A stretch of DNA of 64,000 bases from Arthrobacter sp. P2b. Its GTDB lineage: Bacteria; Actinomycetota; Actinomycetes; Actinomycetales; Micrococcaceae. The notes under the pieces were generated by a model, which saw only the letters and a program-made list of their open reading frames with translations, was not told the origin of the DNA and searched no databases. The DNA lies in contig NZ_FVZL01000004.1 of assembly GCF_900168295.1 (NCBI RefSeq), forward strand, positions 1-64,000. The letters are read 5' to 3'. A program made the position numbers and the translations under genes. The first letter of the stretch is position 1, and each line of letters opens with the position of its first letter. Positions 1 to 8,856 of the stretch are shown here, piece after piece.

Positions 1-1
1 A

Positions 2-592
2 ACCACAGACACAGCCACCGGACCCCGCACCACCCCACGCCCCGGAACACCCACAGACACCGGCGCAAGGGCCACCAGCACGACGACAAACACCAGCAAC
101 GCAACCGGGGCCGGAAGTGAAACGGGCGCTTACACCAGCGCCCGGGCCGGGACCGGGGCGTTCGTGTTCACCGGACCCGTCGCCGCCGCCACCCTGCGCA
201 AAATCGCCTGCGACGCCGACATCATCCCCGCCCTCCTGGGCACCAACGGCGAAATCCTCGACCTCGGCCGCAAAACACGCCTCTTCACCGCCGCCCAACG
301 CCTCGCCCTCACCGCCCGCGACCAAGGCTGCACCTTCCCCAACTGCACCATCCCAGCACCCTGGTGCGAAGCCCACCACATCACCTACTGGTCACACGGC
401 GGACCAACCACCACCACCAACGGCGCGCTCCTCTGCACACACCACCACCACCTCATCCACAAAGAACAATGGACTATCACCACCACCCACGGCACCCCAA
501 CATTCATCCCCCCACCCCACATCGACCCCACCCAAAAACCCCAACAAAACCACTACTTCAAACCCCCACCACCACCCCACCCCAGGGAATAA
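2..592 (+). CDS. HNH endonuclease of the DUF222 type, C-terminal part (5' end outside window)
   Basis: The frame is open from the first bases of the window and ends at TAA 590-592, so only the C-terminal about 196 residues are seen. A Thr-rich linker leads into an HNH nuclease core: C-x4-C (CTFPNC), then EAHHI, a HGGPTTTTNGALLC segment and a run of histidines ending HHLIHK, the usual zinc-stabilised beta-beta-alpha metal fold. The tail is Pro/Thr-rich and low in complexity. Proteins joining DUF222 to this HNH core occur in many near-identical copies in Arthrobacter and other actinobacteria; their role is not established, and they are not restriction-system or intron nucleases by context. The DUF222 half itself is not visible here. 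Confidence 0.85.
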   Translation, partial: TTDTATGPRTTPRPGTPTDTGARATSTTTNTSNATGAGSETGAYTSARAGTGAFVFTGPVAAATLRKIACDADIIPALLGTNGEILDLGRKTRLFTAAQRLALTARDQGCTFPNCTIPAPWCEAHHITYWSHGGPTTTTNGALLCTHHHHLIHKEQWTITTTHGTPTFIPPPHIDPTQKPQQNHYFKPPPPPHPRE

Positions 593-852
593 AGCGGGGA
601 GCCCGAAGGAGCAGTCGGGTGACGTCGCGCGCCGAAACAGATGACTGATTCCGCTGACCGCAAAGGCCCGCGTTGAGGCACGGCACCGGAATCATCCCAA
701 GTGGGCGGTAATGGGAGAGCGAGCGTGACATGTTATCCGGGGAGCTGAACTCCAACCGATGCCGTTCCTTGGATATTCGGAGGAGATGCCCCTCCCTGAA
801 TAGGTGTGCGTGGAGGACATGTACCGAACACTGCCGGGAGGAAACCCCGGAA

Positions 853-1689
853 CTAGCGCGGCAGTGCTGCGGCAAAGTCAGGCAGCGCCCCAACAACAAC
901 CGTGCCGTCCAACTCCTCTGAGCGGACGATCCTCACTGTGAAGCCCGCAGCAGACACAATCGAGGCGGTTGCCAAGGCCTGCTGCTCACTCGTTTCGATA
1001 AGAAGATGACCTGCAGGACCAAGCCATTCGGGAGCAGCAGCGGCCAACCGCCGGTGGACGTCGAGACCGTCCGCACCGCCGTCAAGGGAAAGTCTTGATT
1101 CATGGAGCCGGGCTTCCGGCGGCATGGTCCGGATGGCCTTGGTAGGAACATAGGGTGCGTTGACGGCGAGCACTTGCACGCGGCCGCGAAGCAGCAGCGG
1201 AAGTGCTCCGAAGAGATCGCCCTCGTGTACGTGGCCGCCCATAGGCTCGACGTTTCCTCTGGCACACCTGACAGCGACGGGGTCGATGTCCGCGGCGTGC
1301 AGCTCGAGCCCCGGGATACGCATTGCAAGGGCAGCGGCCACTGCCCCCGACCCACAGCAGAGGTCGAGCACCACACGGGGTTGCGAAGCACCAGCGGCCT
1401 CAAGAATTACGGCCGCCTCGTTCACCAGCAATTCGGTTCTGCGGCGCGGCACAAAAACGCCGGGTTCCACCATGACGCGCCGTCCGGCAAACCAGGCCCA
1501 GCCCAGGATGTACTCCAGCGGGATGCCGGCGACCCTGCGTCGGACGTCGTGGGCCAGATCGATTGGGTTGGAAGCCTCGGCAATGAGGAGTCCCGCCTCC
1601 TCCTCGGCGAAAACGCAGCCGGCGCGCCGCAGTTCGGAGACGATACGGGCAAAAGCAGGGGAAGCGGTAGATGATTCAGGAGCCGGCAT
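853..1689 (-). CDS. Putative protein N5-glutamine methyltransferase (PrmC/HemK-related)
   Basis: SAM-dependent methyltransferase of the PrmC-related class. It has the short N-terminal helical domain, then motif I VLDLCCGSG, the acidic loop ADIDPVAVRCA, and a VNAPYVP motif where PrmC enzymes carry NPPY. The N-P-P-Y loop binds the target glutamine amide in release factors; its change to N-A-P-Y is typical of a PrmC paralogue group rather than of true PrmC, so the substrate is uncertain. An ATG at 1728 is possible, but the ATG at 1689 has a GAAAGGG Shine-Dalgarno about 8 nt upstream and starts the protein as MPAPESS, so it is preferred (278 aa). The gene stands alone, divergent from the lactonase gene. 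Confidence 0.8.
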   Translation of the reverse strand: MPAPESSTASPAFARIVSELRRAGCVFAEEEAGLLIAEASNPIDLAHDVRRRVAGIPLEYILGWAWFAGRRVMVEPGVFVPRRRTELLVNEAAVILEAAGASQPRVVLDLCCGSGAVAAALAMRIPGLELHAADIDPVAVRCARGNVEPMGGHVHEGDLFGALPLLLRGRVQVLAVNAPYVPTKAIRTMPPEARLHESRLSLDGGADGLDVHRRLAAAAPEWLGPAGHLLIETSEQQALATASIVSAAGFTVRIVRSEELDGTVVVGALPDFAAALPR

Positions 1690-1884
1690 GGAACGCCCTT
1701 TCGGTGAGCCGATGGGCACCCCGCACATGATCTAGGCCAAGCGGACCGGACAGCGGTGGAAGGGTGAACCCGAAACTGGTACAGCGGTAATCGGACTCAC
1801 CTCCTTCTGCCGTGGCTGGAAATTCCATGCTAACGGACGCCGGGTTGCACCCGAAGGAAGCAGAATTATTGGCAGGATGGAACC

Positions 1885-2931
1885 ATGACCTCCGCCACGG
1901 ACGACACCATCATCTGGACCGGCACCTACACCCCGGACGGAGGTGGCCGGGCCGAGGGCATCGGCGCCCTCCGCGCGCACCAGGACGGCAGCCTTGAATG
2001 GCTGGGCACCGCTGTGGCCGCGCAGTCGCCGTCGTTCGTTGCCGTGCACCCCACGGTGCCCGTTGTGTACGCCGTGGCGGAGCAGCGGAAGATGGTTCAG
2101 GCCTACCGCAGGGCTGGAGAGTTTGGCCTGGAGCCCCAAGGGGCACCGCAGCCGGCAGGCGAGGCCACCTGCCATGTTGCCGTTGACCCACATGGACGCT
2201 TCGTCACCGCCGCCTGCTGGGGCGACGGCCAAGTCCTTCTCTACGAGCTGGATTCCGACGGCGGCATAACAGGGCGCTTCCCCGCCCCACCGTCGGCGGA
2301 CCCGCATGCCAGCCTTTCTCCCGGCGAACCACGGCAAAGCCGGGCCCATGCCAGCCTGATGCTCCAGGATGGACGCATCATGACCACTGATCTGGGCCAT
2401 GACATCCTTCGCGTCTGGAACTATGTGCCCGGCAGAGGCCTGGTCGCGGACCACGAAGTGGCCCTCCCGTTCGGCAGCGGCCCCCGGCACCTGGTGCAGC
2501 ACTCGAGCGGCAGCGTCTTTGTGGTCTCCGAGTACTCCGTGGAGGTCTTCATCGTCCGGCCCGAAGCGGGCACCTTCGAACTTGTATTCCGGGGCCCGGC
2601 CACATCGGGCGGCAGCCAGCAGGGCGACTCCGCGGCCGAGATCTGCCTCAGCCAGGACGGCAGCTACGCCTATGCCGGCGTCCGCGGCACCAACATCATC
2701 AGCACCCTGGAGGTCGGCGCCGGCGGCACCGAACTGCTGCCTGTGCAGGACACACCCAGCGGCGGCGACTGGCCCCGTCATCACCTGGTGCGGGGAACGT
2801 GGCTGCATGTGGCCCATGAACGCTCAGACAACGTTGCCTCCTTCGCCCTGGACCCGGTCACCGGACTGCCCGGTCCCGTGATCCACGATGTGCACGCGCC
2901 ATCGCCCACTGCCTTGGTCCCCGCCAGCTGA
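1885..2931 (+). CDS. Lactonase-family seven-bladed beta-propeller protein (6-phosphogluconolactonase-like)
   Basis: 348 aa, close to the usual length of the lactonase (Pgl/YbhE) beta-propeller family. The start reads WTGTYTPDGGGRAEGI, the typical first blade (I-G-T-Y-T). Repeating blades follow: PSFVAVHPTVPVVYAVAE, ATCHVAVDPHGRFV, RAHASLMLQDGRIMTTDLGHD, GSGPRHLVQHSSGSVFVVSEYS, AEICLSQDGSYAYAGVRG and WPRHHLVRGTWLHVAHERSDNV. There is no signal peptide, so it is probably cytoplasmic. Family members hydrolyse 6-phosphogluconolactone or related sugar lactones; which lactone this one uses cannot be told from sequence. No operon partner is visible: the methyltransferase is divergent and the amylase has its own regulated promoter. 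Confidence 0.85.
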   Translation: MTSATDDTIIWTGTYTPDGGGRAEGIGALRAHQDGSLEWLGTAVAAQSPSFVAVHPTVPVVYAVAEQRKMVQAYRRAGEFGLEPQGAPQPAGEATCHVAVDPHGRFVTAACWGDGQVLLYELDSDGGITGRFPAPPSADPHASLSPGEPRQSRAHASLMLQDGRIMTTDLGHDILRVWNYVPGRGLVADHEVALPFGSGPRHLVQHSSGSVFVVSEYSVEVFIVRPEAGTFELVFRGPATSGGSQQGDSAAEICLSQDGSYAYAGVRGTNIISTLEVGAGGTELLPVQDTPSGGDWPRHHLVRGTWLHVAHERSDNVASFALDPVTGLPGPVIHDVHAPSPTALVPAS

Positions 2932-3065
2932 TTGCCCGCCCTGCCGCTGGTTCGGACGGCGCTGAAAGCAGACGTGCCGATAGTCCGGACGGGTCTGACA
3001 ACAGGCTCAACACTGGTGAGCATCCCACCGCGGAAGGTCATTACCTAAACGCTGGAGTTATCCGG

Positions 3066-3079
3066 TGCAAGCGCTTACA
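3066..3079. promoter_or_regulatory. LacI/MalR-type operator (cre-like) in front of the amylase gene
   Basis: TGCAAGCGCTTACA is a near-perfect palindrome around the central AAGCGCTT and fits the TGNAANCGNTTNCA pattern bound by LacI/GalR-family sugar repressors. It lies about 115 bp before the amylase start. The LacI-family protein at 8857-9888 is flanked by quite different sites (GTAGA-N4-TCTAC), so the cognate regulator is probably elsewhere in the genome. Confidence 0.6.
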
Positions 3080-3194
3080 GTTGTGACGTGGTTCACAAGT
3101 CAGCATGTTGTCTTGTGAACCTGGCATCCTCGCCGCACAACCTTGCCACCGCAAGCCTGTACAGCAGCGCCGCTCTCCAGGAAAGGTCTCAACC

Positions 3195-6100
3195 TTGATA
3201 TTTCGCACCCCATCCAGCGCGCCCCCGTGTGCAAAAACAACAGCACGCCACCCCGGAACTCCAGCGCGCACAGCCGCTTTCCGGTCGGCAGCAGGGCTCC
3301 TCGCAGCAGCTGTCGCCGTTTCCGCCGCAGTAATTCCCGCCCAGGCTGCCCCCGGTACAAAGGATCCGGGTTCGGTAGCCGCGACCCACTCACTCCGTGC
3401 CCCTGTCACTGACGAAAACTTCTACTTTGTCATGGCGGACCGGTTCAGCAACGGCAGCACCGCCAACGATCAGGGCGGCCTCGGCTCCGATCCCATGGTG
3501 TCCGGTTTTGATCCAACCAAGAAGGGCTTCTACAACGGCGGAGACCTCGCAGGCCTCCTGGACAAGATCGACTACATCCAGGGCCTGGGCACCACCTCCA
3601 TCTGGCTTACCCCCAGTTTCAAGAACAAGGCCGTCCAGCCGGAGGACAAGTCCGCCGGCTACCACGGCTACTGGATCACCGACTTCACCCAGATCGATCC
3701 GCACCTGGGCACCAATGCCGAACTGAAGACGCTCATCGATGAGGCCCACGCCCGCGGCATGAAGGTGTACTTCGACATCATCACCAACCACACTGCCGAC
3801 GTCATCGGTTACGAGGGCCCCGATGGGAAAGGCGCGCGCAAGGGCTACACCTCCAAGGATGAAGAGCCCTACAGGACCGCGGACGGCGAGGAGTTCGATG
3901 ACCGTGACTTCGCAGGCTCTGACAGCTTTCCGAAGCTCGACCCCGCGACGTCCTTCCCCTACGTTCCGGTCCTGCAACCGGGAGAAGAGGACCTCAAAGT
4001 TCCGGACTGGCTGAACGATCCCACGCTCTACCACAACCGCGGCGACACCACCTTTGCAGGCGAGGACGCCTACTACGGCGACTTCTTCGGCCTGGATGAC
4101 CTCTTCACCGAGCACCCCACCGTGGTGGACGGCATGAAGGACATCTACAAGACGTGGATCCGCGACTTCGGCGTGGACGGCTTCCGGATCGACACCATGA
4201 AGCACGTCAACGACGAGTTCTGGCAGGAATTTGGCCCGGACGTCCTGAACTATGCCAAGGAACAGGGCAAGGAGGAGTTCTTTATGTTCGGCGAGGTCTT
4301 CGACACCAGCAAGAGCTTCACCTCGCAGTTCACCACACGGAACCAGATGCAGGCAGTGCTCGACTTCCCGTTCCAGGATGCCGCCCGAAACTTCGCCTCG
4401 AAGAGCCAGGGCACGAAGAGCCTGGAGACCTTCTTTGCCGGCGACGACTGGTACACCGACGCCGATTCCAACGTCTACCAGCTGCCCACCTTCCTGGGGA
4501 ACCACGACATGGGCCGCATTGGAAGCTTCATCGCAGCGGACAACCCCGGGTCAACCGATGCAGAGCAGGTGACCCGCGACCAGCTGGCCCACGAGCTGAT
4601 GTACTTCTCGCGCGGCAACCCGGTGATCTATTACGGTGACGAGCAGGGCTTCACGGGCCCCGGCGGGGACCAGGACGCCCGGCAGACGCTGTTCGCCAGC
4701 CAGGTTCCGGAGTACCTCGACGACGACCTGCTGGGAACCGACGCCACCCACGCGACGGACAACTTCAACACAAGTCACCCCCTGTACGCCAAGATCAGGG
4801 AGCTGGCCGCCCTGACGAAGGAGCATCCCGCGCTGCGGGACGGCGCCCACCAGCACCGCTACGCATCCGAGGGTGCCGGAATTTATGCCTTCTCCCGGAC
4901 GGACGCCGAAGACCAGCGCGAGTATGTGGTGGCACTGAACAACAGTGAGCAGGCCCAGACGGCGGAGGTGCCCACCTACATCACCAAGCGCAACTACACC
5001 CGGGTGTACGGGAATGGGGCAGAGGAAGCCAAGACCTCCGCAGACGGAAAGCTGACGGTCACCGTCCCGCCGCTTTCCGCCGTGGTGTACCAGTCCTCAG
5101 GCAGGATTCCGCACTCAAAGGACGCTCCCGCCGTCGTCCTCCAGGAGCCGGCCGCGGCGCCCGGTGACAACGGGCGCCTTAAGGTGACGGCCGACGTCGG
5201 CGGTTCCTCGTTCTATGAGGTCACCTTCGAAGCGAAGAAGGCAGGCGGGGACTGGCAGGCGATCGGCACCGACGACACGGCGCCCTACCAGGTGTTCCAT
5301 GATGTGGCGGACTTGAACGCCGGCACTGCTGTGGAGTACCGCGCCACCGTGCTGGACAACGGCGGACACACGGCCACGAGCAGGCCGCGCACGGCAAGCG
5401 TTCCTGCCCCGGTGCTGACCCTGCAGAAGCCCGTGGAAGGCAGCAGCGCCAAGGGCACGGTGGAACTCAGCGCCACCGCCGACCCGGAGAAGGCCAGCCA
5501 TGTGGTGTCCTTCGAGCGCAGCGTGGGCGGCGGTGAGTGGACTGCCGTCGGAACCGACGATTCGTCGCCCGTCTACTCGGTAACAGATGACGTGTCCCGG
5601 CTGGCGGACGGCATCACTGTGCGGTACCGCGCCTCCATGACAGGAGCCGGTTTCAACATGGTCAGCGACGTGCGGACCGTGACAGTGGGAGACGCGCCGC
5701 AGCCGGACTCTGTGACCGTGGCCGGATCCATGAACCAGCTGATGGGCTGTACCGAACCGTGGCAGCCATCCTGTACACAGGCCATGCTGAAGCTGGACCC
5801 CGCGGACAATATCTGGCGCCTGACGGTGGACCTGCCAAAGGGACAGTACGGGTACAAGGCCGCGCTTAACGGCACCTGGGATGTGAGTTACGGAGCCGGC
5901 GGCTCGGCCGGCGGAGGGGACATCGTGCTTGACCACCCCGGGGGCACAGTGACGTTCCGCTATGACAACAGCACGCATGTCATCAGTGCCGTGTATGCAT
6001 CCCAGCAGCCCTCAGCCGTGGCCGTGGCGGGCAGCCTCAACAAGGCATTGGGCTGCGCCACGGACTGGGAGCCCAGCTGCGACCAGGCCCAGCTCACCCT

Positions 6101-6305
6101 GGACCCGGCTGACCTCGTGTGGAAACTGACCGTCGGGAACCTTCCTGCGGGCAGTTACGAGTTCAAGGCAGCCCTGAATCGTACCTGGGACGTCAGCTAC
6201 GGCGCGGGCGGGGTGTCCCCCGGGGCCAACATTCTGTATGAGCACGACGGCGGACCGGTCACCTTCCGCTACGACCACGCCACCCACATCATCACGGCGG
6301 GTTAG
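3195..6305 (+). CDS. Secreted GH13 alpha-amylase with two C-terminal X25-type starch-binding modules
   Basis: Extracellular alpha-glucan hydrolase, about 1036 aa. TTG at 3195 is chosen because AGGAAAGG lies 8 nt upstream; the ATG at 3105 has no ribosome site. A Sec signal peptide follows (RTAAFRSAAGLLAAAVAVSAAV, cleavage after A-Q-A). The GH13 barrel spans roughly residues 65-590: FDIITNH (region I), DGFRIDT with nucleophile Asp333, FGEVFD with acid/base Glu367, and LGNHDMG with Asp438. After a beta-sandwich C domain come two Ig-like linker repeats (EVTFEAKKAGGDWQAIGTDD; VVSFERSVGGGEWTAVGTDD). Two tandem pullulanase-type X25 modules end the protein, each beginning VAGS(M/L)N and containing KAALN-(G/R)-TWDVSYGAGG with a Cys pair. 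Neighbouring malQ and the cre-like operator support starch use. The exact product profile (amylase or maltogenic) is not decided by sequence. Confidence 0.9.
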   Translation: MIFRTPSSAPPCAKTTARHPGTPARTAAFRSAAGLLAAAVAVSAAVIPAQAAPGTKDPGSVAATHSLRAPVTDENFYFVMADRFSNGSTANDQGGLGSDPMVSGFDPTKKGFYNGGDLAGLLDKIDYIQGLGTTSIWLTPSFKNKAVQPEDKSAGYHGYWITDFTQIDPHLGTNAELKTLIDEAHARGMKVYFDIITNHTADVIGYEGPDGKGARKGYTSKDEEPYRTADGEEFDDRDFAGSDSFPKLDPATSFPYVPVLQPGEEDLKVPDWLNDPTLYHNRGDTTFAGEDAYYGDFFGLDDLFTEHPTVVDGMKDIYKTWIRDFGVDGFRIDTMKHVNDEFWQEFGPDVLNYAKEQGKEEFFMFGEVFDTSKSFTSQFTTRNQMQAVLDFPFQDAARNFASKSQGTKSLETFFAGDDWYTDADSNVYQLPTFLGNHDMGRIGSFIAADNPGSTDAEQVTRDQLAHELMYFSRGNPVIYYGDEQGFTGPGGDQDARQTLFASQVPEYLDDDLLGTDATHATDNFNTSHPLYAKIRELAALTKEHPALRDGAHQHRYASEGAGIYAFSRTDAEDQREYVVALNNSEQAQTAEVPTYITKRNYTRVYGNGAEEAKTSADGKLTVTVPPLSAVVYQSSGRIPHSKDAPAVVLQEPAAAPGDNGRLKVTADVGGSSFYEVTFEAKKAGGDWQAIGTDDTAPYQVFHDVADLNAGTAVEYRATVLDNGGHTATSRPRTASVPAPVLTLQKPVEGSSAKGTVELSATADPEKASHVVSFERSVGGGEWTAVGTDDSSPVYSVTDDVSRLADGITVRYRASMTGAGFNMVSDVRTVTVGDAPQPDSVTVAGSMNQLMGCTEPWQPSCTQAMLKLDPADNIWRLTVDLPKGQYGYKAALNGTWDVSYGAGGSAGGGDIVLDHPGGTVTFRYDNSTHVISAVYASQQPSAVAVAGSLNKALGCATDWEPSCDQAQLTLDPADLVWKLTVGNLPAGSYEFKAALNRTWDVSYGAGGVSPGANILYEHDGGPVTFRYDHATHIITAG

Positions 6306-6342
6306 CTAGCCGGAACAGCAGTAACGTAGGCCCGCTTCTACA

Positions 6343-6409
6343 AGCAACGCGGGGTCACTTTTGGCCGCTCCGACGCATCGGCACGGGCGAAAAGTGACTC
6401 CGCGTTGCT
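6343..6409. repeat. 20-bp inverted repeat between convergent amylase and malQ genes
   Basis: Left arm 6343-6362 (AGCAACGCGGGGTCACTTTT) pairs with right arm 6390-6409 with one mismatch and a 27-nt loop. It sits between the convergent 3' ends of the amylase and malQ genes, where it could act as a bidirectional terminator. The long, very regular arms also suit a dispersed REP-like palindrome. Confidence 0.65.
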
Positions 6410-6426
6410 GTGTGTCCTCTCTTGGC

Positions 6427-8682
6427 CTATGGGTGCAAGGCCTCCTCCACCGCCGCGAGGAGCGTGTTGAACCGCGCGTTGGCGGGAAGGTCGTCAAGGA
6501 ACACTGGCCTGCCGTCCGGTCCACCCAGCGGAACCTGCCAGTTGGGGTAAAGGGCTTCCGTGGTTCCGGGCTGGTTCTGTACGCGCCGCTCCCCCACCGC
6601 ATCCACGAGTGCCACGCCAAGCAATACCGACGGCGTCTGCGTCAGCAGCAGGTGCAAAGCTTCGATGGTCTGCTCTTCAGACGCGGAAGATCCGCCGCCG
6701 GCGCCGCCGTCGGGCAGGTAGCCCCGTTCCCGCAGCAGGGCGAGCATTTTCTCGAGGGACGCGTTGTGCTCGGCGCGCTCCTCCGCTTCGGAGCGCTCCA
6801 GCAGGCCAAGCCGGCTTCGCAGGGCCACATGGTCCCCGGCGAGGTACCCGGCGGTGGGCGGCAGGTCGTGCGTGTTGACGCTGGCAAGCGCCTGCGTGCG
6901 GTACTTTTCGGGCGCAAGGGGCGAATCGCCGTCGTACTCGAACCAGAGGATGGACGTGCCCATGATGCCGCGCGCGGCAAGGTAGTCCCGCACCCACGGC
7001 TCGAAGGTGCCCAGGTCCTCGCCGATCACCACGGCGCCGGCGCGGTGCGCTTCGAGTGCGAGGATGCCAATCAGTGCCTCGTGGTCGTAGCGGACGTAGG
7101 CGCCGTCGCCGGGGGCATTGCCCACCGGGATCCACCAGAGCCGGAACAGGCCCAGGATGTGGTCCACGCGGATGCCACCGGCATGCCGCAGCACCGTGGC
7201 CAGCATGTTCCTGAACGGCGCGTAGCCGGCCTCGGCCAGGCGGGCGGGATGCCATGGCGGCTGGCCCCAGTCCTGGCCCTGCTGGTTGTACATGTCCGGC
7301 GGCGCACCAACACTGGTGGCGGGAGCCAGCACGTCATGCAGGGTCCAGGCGTCGGCGCTGCTGTGGTCGACGCCGACGGCCAGGTCATGGACCACGCCGA
7401 GGCGCATTCCCGAGCGCAGTGCAGTCCGTTGGGCATCCTCAAGCTGCTCGTCGCAGATCCACTGCAGCCAGCGGTGGAAGCCAATCCGGTCGGCGAGTTT
7501 TTCACGGAGGGCCTCGGCCTCCGGAGTGCCCAAGGCACAGGCGGGATCCTTCCACAGCGGATCATCCGGGGCGAGGTCCTCGCGGATGGCCGACCAGAGC
7601 GCAAAGTCGTCCAGGCCACTGCCCGAAATTCGGCAGAAGTCATCAAAGGCGGCCTGCCGGGCCGGCGACCGGCGGGTGTGGTACAGGAGTTCGAGGGCCT
7701 GCAGCTTGGCGGCATAGACCGCGTCCCGGTCCAGCCGGTTGGCGTCCTTGTTCAAGCCGGCCACCTCCTCATGGAGCCGCTCCACCAGGGCGCGCTTGCG
7801 GGGTTTGAGGTAGGCCAATTCCGGGATGGCTTCGATGCGGATGTACAGCGGGTTAAAGAACCGCCGCGTGGACGGCGAGTACGGCGAGGGCTGGACGGGC
7901 GGCACCGGTTCGGCAGCATGCAGCGGGTTGACCAGCACGTAGTCGGCACCCCGGGCACCGCTCAGCGCAGCCAGGTCAGCCAGGTCCGCGAAGTCGCCGA
8001 TCCCCCACGACCGCTTGGACCGCACCGAATACAGCTGCGTTGCGAGGCCCCAGCCGCGCCGTTTTTCCAATGCTTTGGCAGTTTCCAGCTTCGCGGGAAC
8101 CACCACCAGGGTGGTCGACGCGCTGGTGCTTTCGGATTCGGCGTGAAGCGTGTGCCAGCCCAGCGGCAAGTCCTGCGGAAGGGCAAAAGTGGCGCGCCCG
8201 ACGGACACGCCGTCCACGTCGCGGGGCTGCGTTAAGACATCCTGCTGCACAGCTTTCCGGCTGCCCGCCCCTCCTTCGAGCGTGATGGTGAGGTCCGCCA
8301 TGGCACCCTCCTGCACATGGACCGGAACCTGCGCGGGTTCACCCTGCTGGATCACGACGGCGGGAGGCAGCATCCGCCGCCAGGGCGCCAGCTCCGCTTC
8401 CGCAAGGGCTGCCTGGATCTGCTGGTTCGTGTGGGCCTGGACGCCAAGGGCAGCCAGGACTTTGATGAGCGTTTCTTCGGCAACGGCATGGGGCAGACCG
8501 TCCCAGCCCTGGAACGAGGTGCCCACTCCGTGCGCGTCGGCCAGCTGTTGGAGGAGGTGGGAGTCCACGGCCCCACGTGCTTCAGCGTCTTGGGCAGCAC
8601 TTCCGCGGGCACCGGCAGGACCATTCGGTGGATCCACCGGCATCCCTGGCCGTGGTGCGTGCTGCTGGTCTGAAGCCGTCAT
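6427..8682 (-). CDS. malQ: 4-alpha-glucanotransferase (amylomaltase), GH77
   Basis: Cytoplasmic maltodextrin disproportionating enzyme, 751 aa, the long actinobacterial form with an N-terminal extension of about 200 residues before the GH77 barrel. Visible hallmarks are RRGWGLATQLYSVRSKRSWGIGDF, the QPSPYSPSTRRFFNPLYI substrate loop, GGIRVDHILGLFRLW with nucleophile Asp507, IGEDLGT with acid/base Glu555, and SVNTHDLPPTAGY. It transfers glucan segments between maltodextrins and releases glucose. GAGG lies about 9 nt before the ATG. It converges with the secreted amylase gene, so imported maltodextrin made by that amylase is a natural substrate, although no maltodextrin transporter is in this window. 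Confidence 0.95.
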   Translation of the reverse strand: MTASDQQHAPRPGMPVDPPNGPAGARGSAAQDAEARGAVDSHLLQQLADAHGVGTSFQGWDGLPHAVAEETLIKVLAALGVQAHTNQQIQAALAEAELAPWRRMLPPAVVIQQGEPAQVPVHVQEGAMADLTITLEGGAGSRKAVQQDVLTQPRDVDGVSVGRATFALPQDLPLGWHTLHAESESTSASTTLVVVPAKLETAKALEKRRGWGLATQLYSVRSKRSWGIGDFADLADLAALSGARGADYVLVNPLHAAEPVPPVQPSPYSPSTRRFFNPLYIRIEAIPELAYLKPRKRALVERLHEEVAGLNKDANRLDRDAVYAAKLQALELLYHTRRSPARQAAFDDFCRISGSGLDDFALWSAIREDLAPDDPLWKDPACALGTPEAEALREKLADRIGFHRWLQWICDEQLEDAQRTALRSGMRLGVVHDLAVGVDHSSADAWTLHDVLAPATSVGAPPDMYNQQGQDWGQPPWHPARLAEAGYAPFRNMLATVLRHAGGIRVDHILGLFRLWWIPVGNAPGDGAYVRYDHEALIGILALEAHRAGAVVIGEDLGTFEPWVRDYLAARGIMGTSILWFEYDGDSPLAPEKYRTQALASVNTHDLPPTAGYLAGDHVALRSRLGLLERSEAEERAEHNASLEKMLALLRERGYLPDGGAGGGSSASEEQTIEALHLLLTQTPSVLLGVALVDAVGERRVQNQPGTTEALYPNWQVPLGGPDGRPVFLDDLPANARFNTLLAAVEEALHP

Positions 8683-8856
8683 GCGTGTCCGCCTCGTCTG
8701 GTGTGATGGGCCCGAACTTACAGTGCTGCTTGTTGTACCGGCGTTTGCACCCCGCGCACAACCGTTGGTTCAGATTATTGCAGGGCGGCACGGAGACGAA
8801 ACCGGGCCGCTTCACACCCGGGCTTTCAGCCGTCGTGCCGCAACCTTCCGCTGCGC

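Noticed and set aside
2..592. HNH protein as a homing endonuclease or mobile element
   Set aside because: The DUF222-type HNH tail is a normal multicopy actinobacterial gene; there is no intron, transposase or flanking repeat.
593..852. Short plus- and minus-strand open frames between the HNH and methyltransferase genes
   Set aside because: No ribosome sites, no family resemblance and poor codon bias; treated as spacer.
6361..8235. Long plus-strand open frame (624 codons) opposite malQ
   Set aside because: The minus strand encodes a full GH77 enzyme with all motifs; the plus-strand translation has no recognisable domain and is a high-GC shadow.
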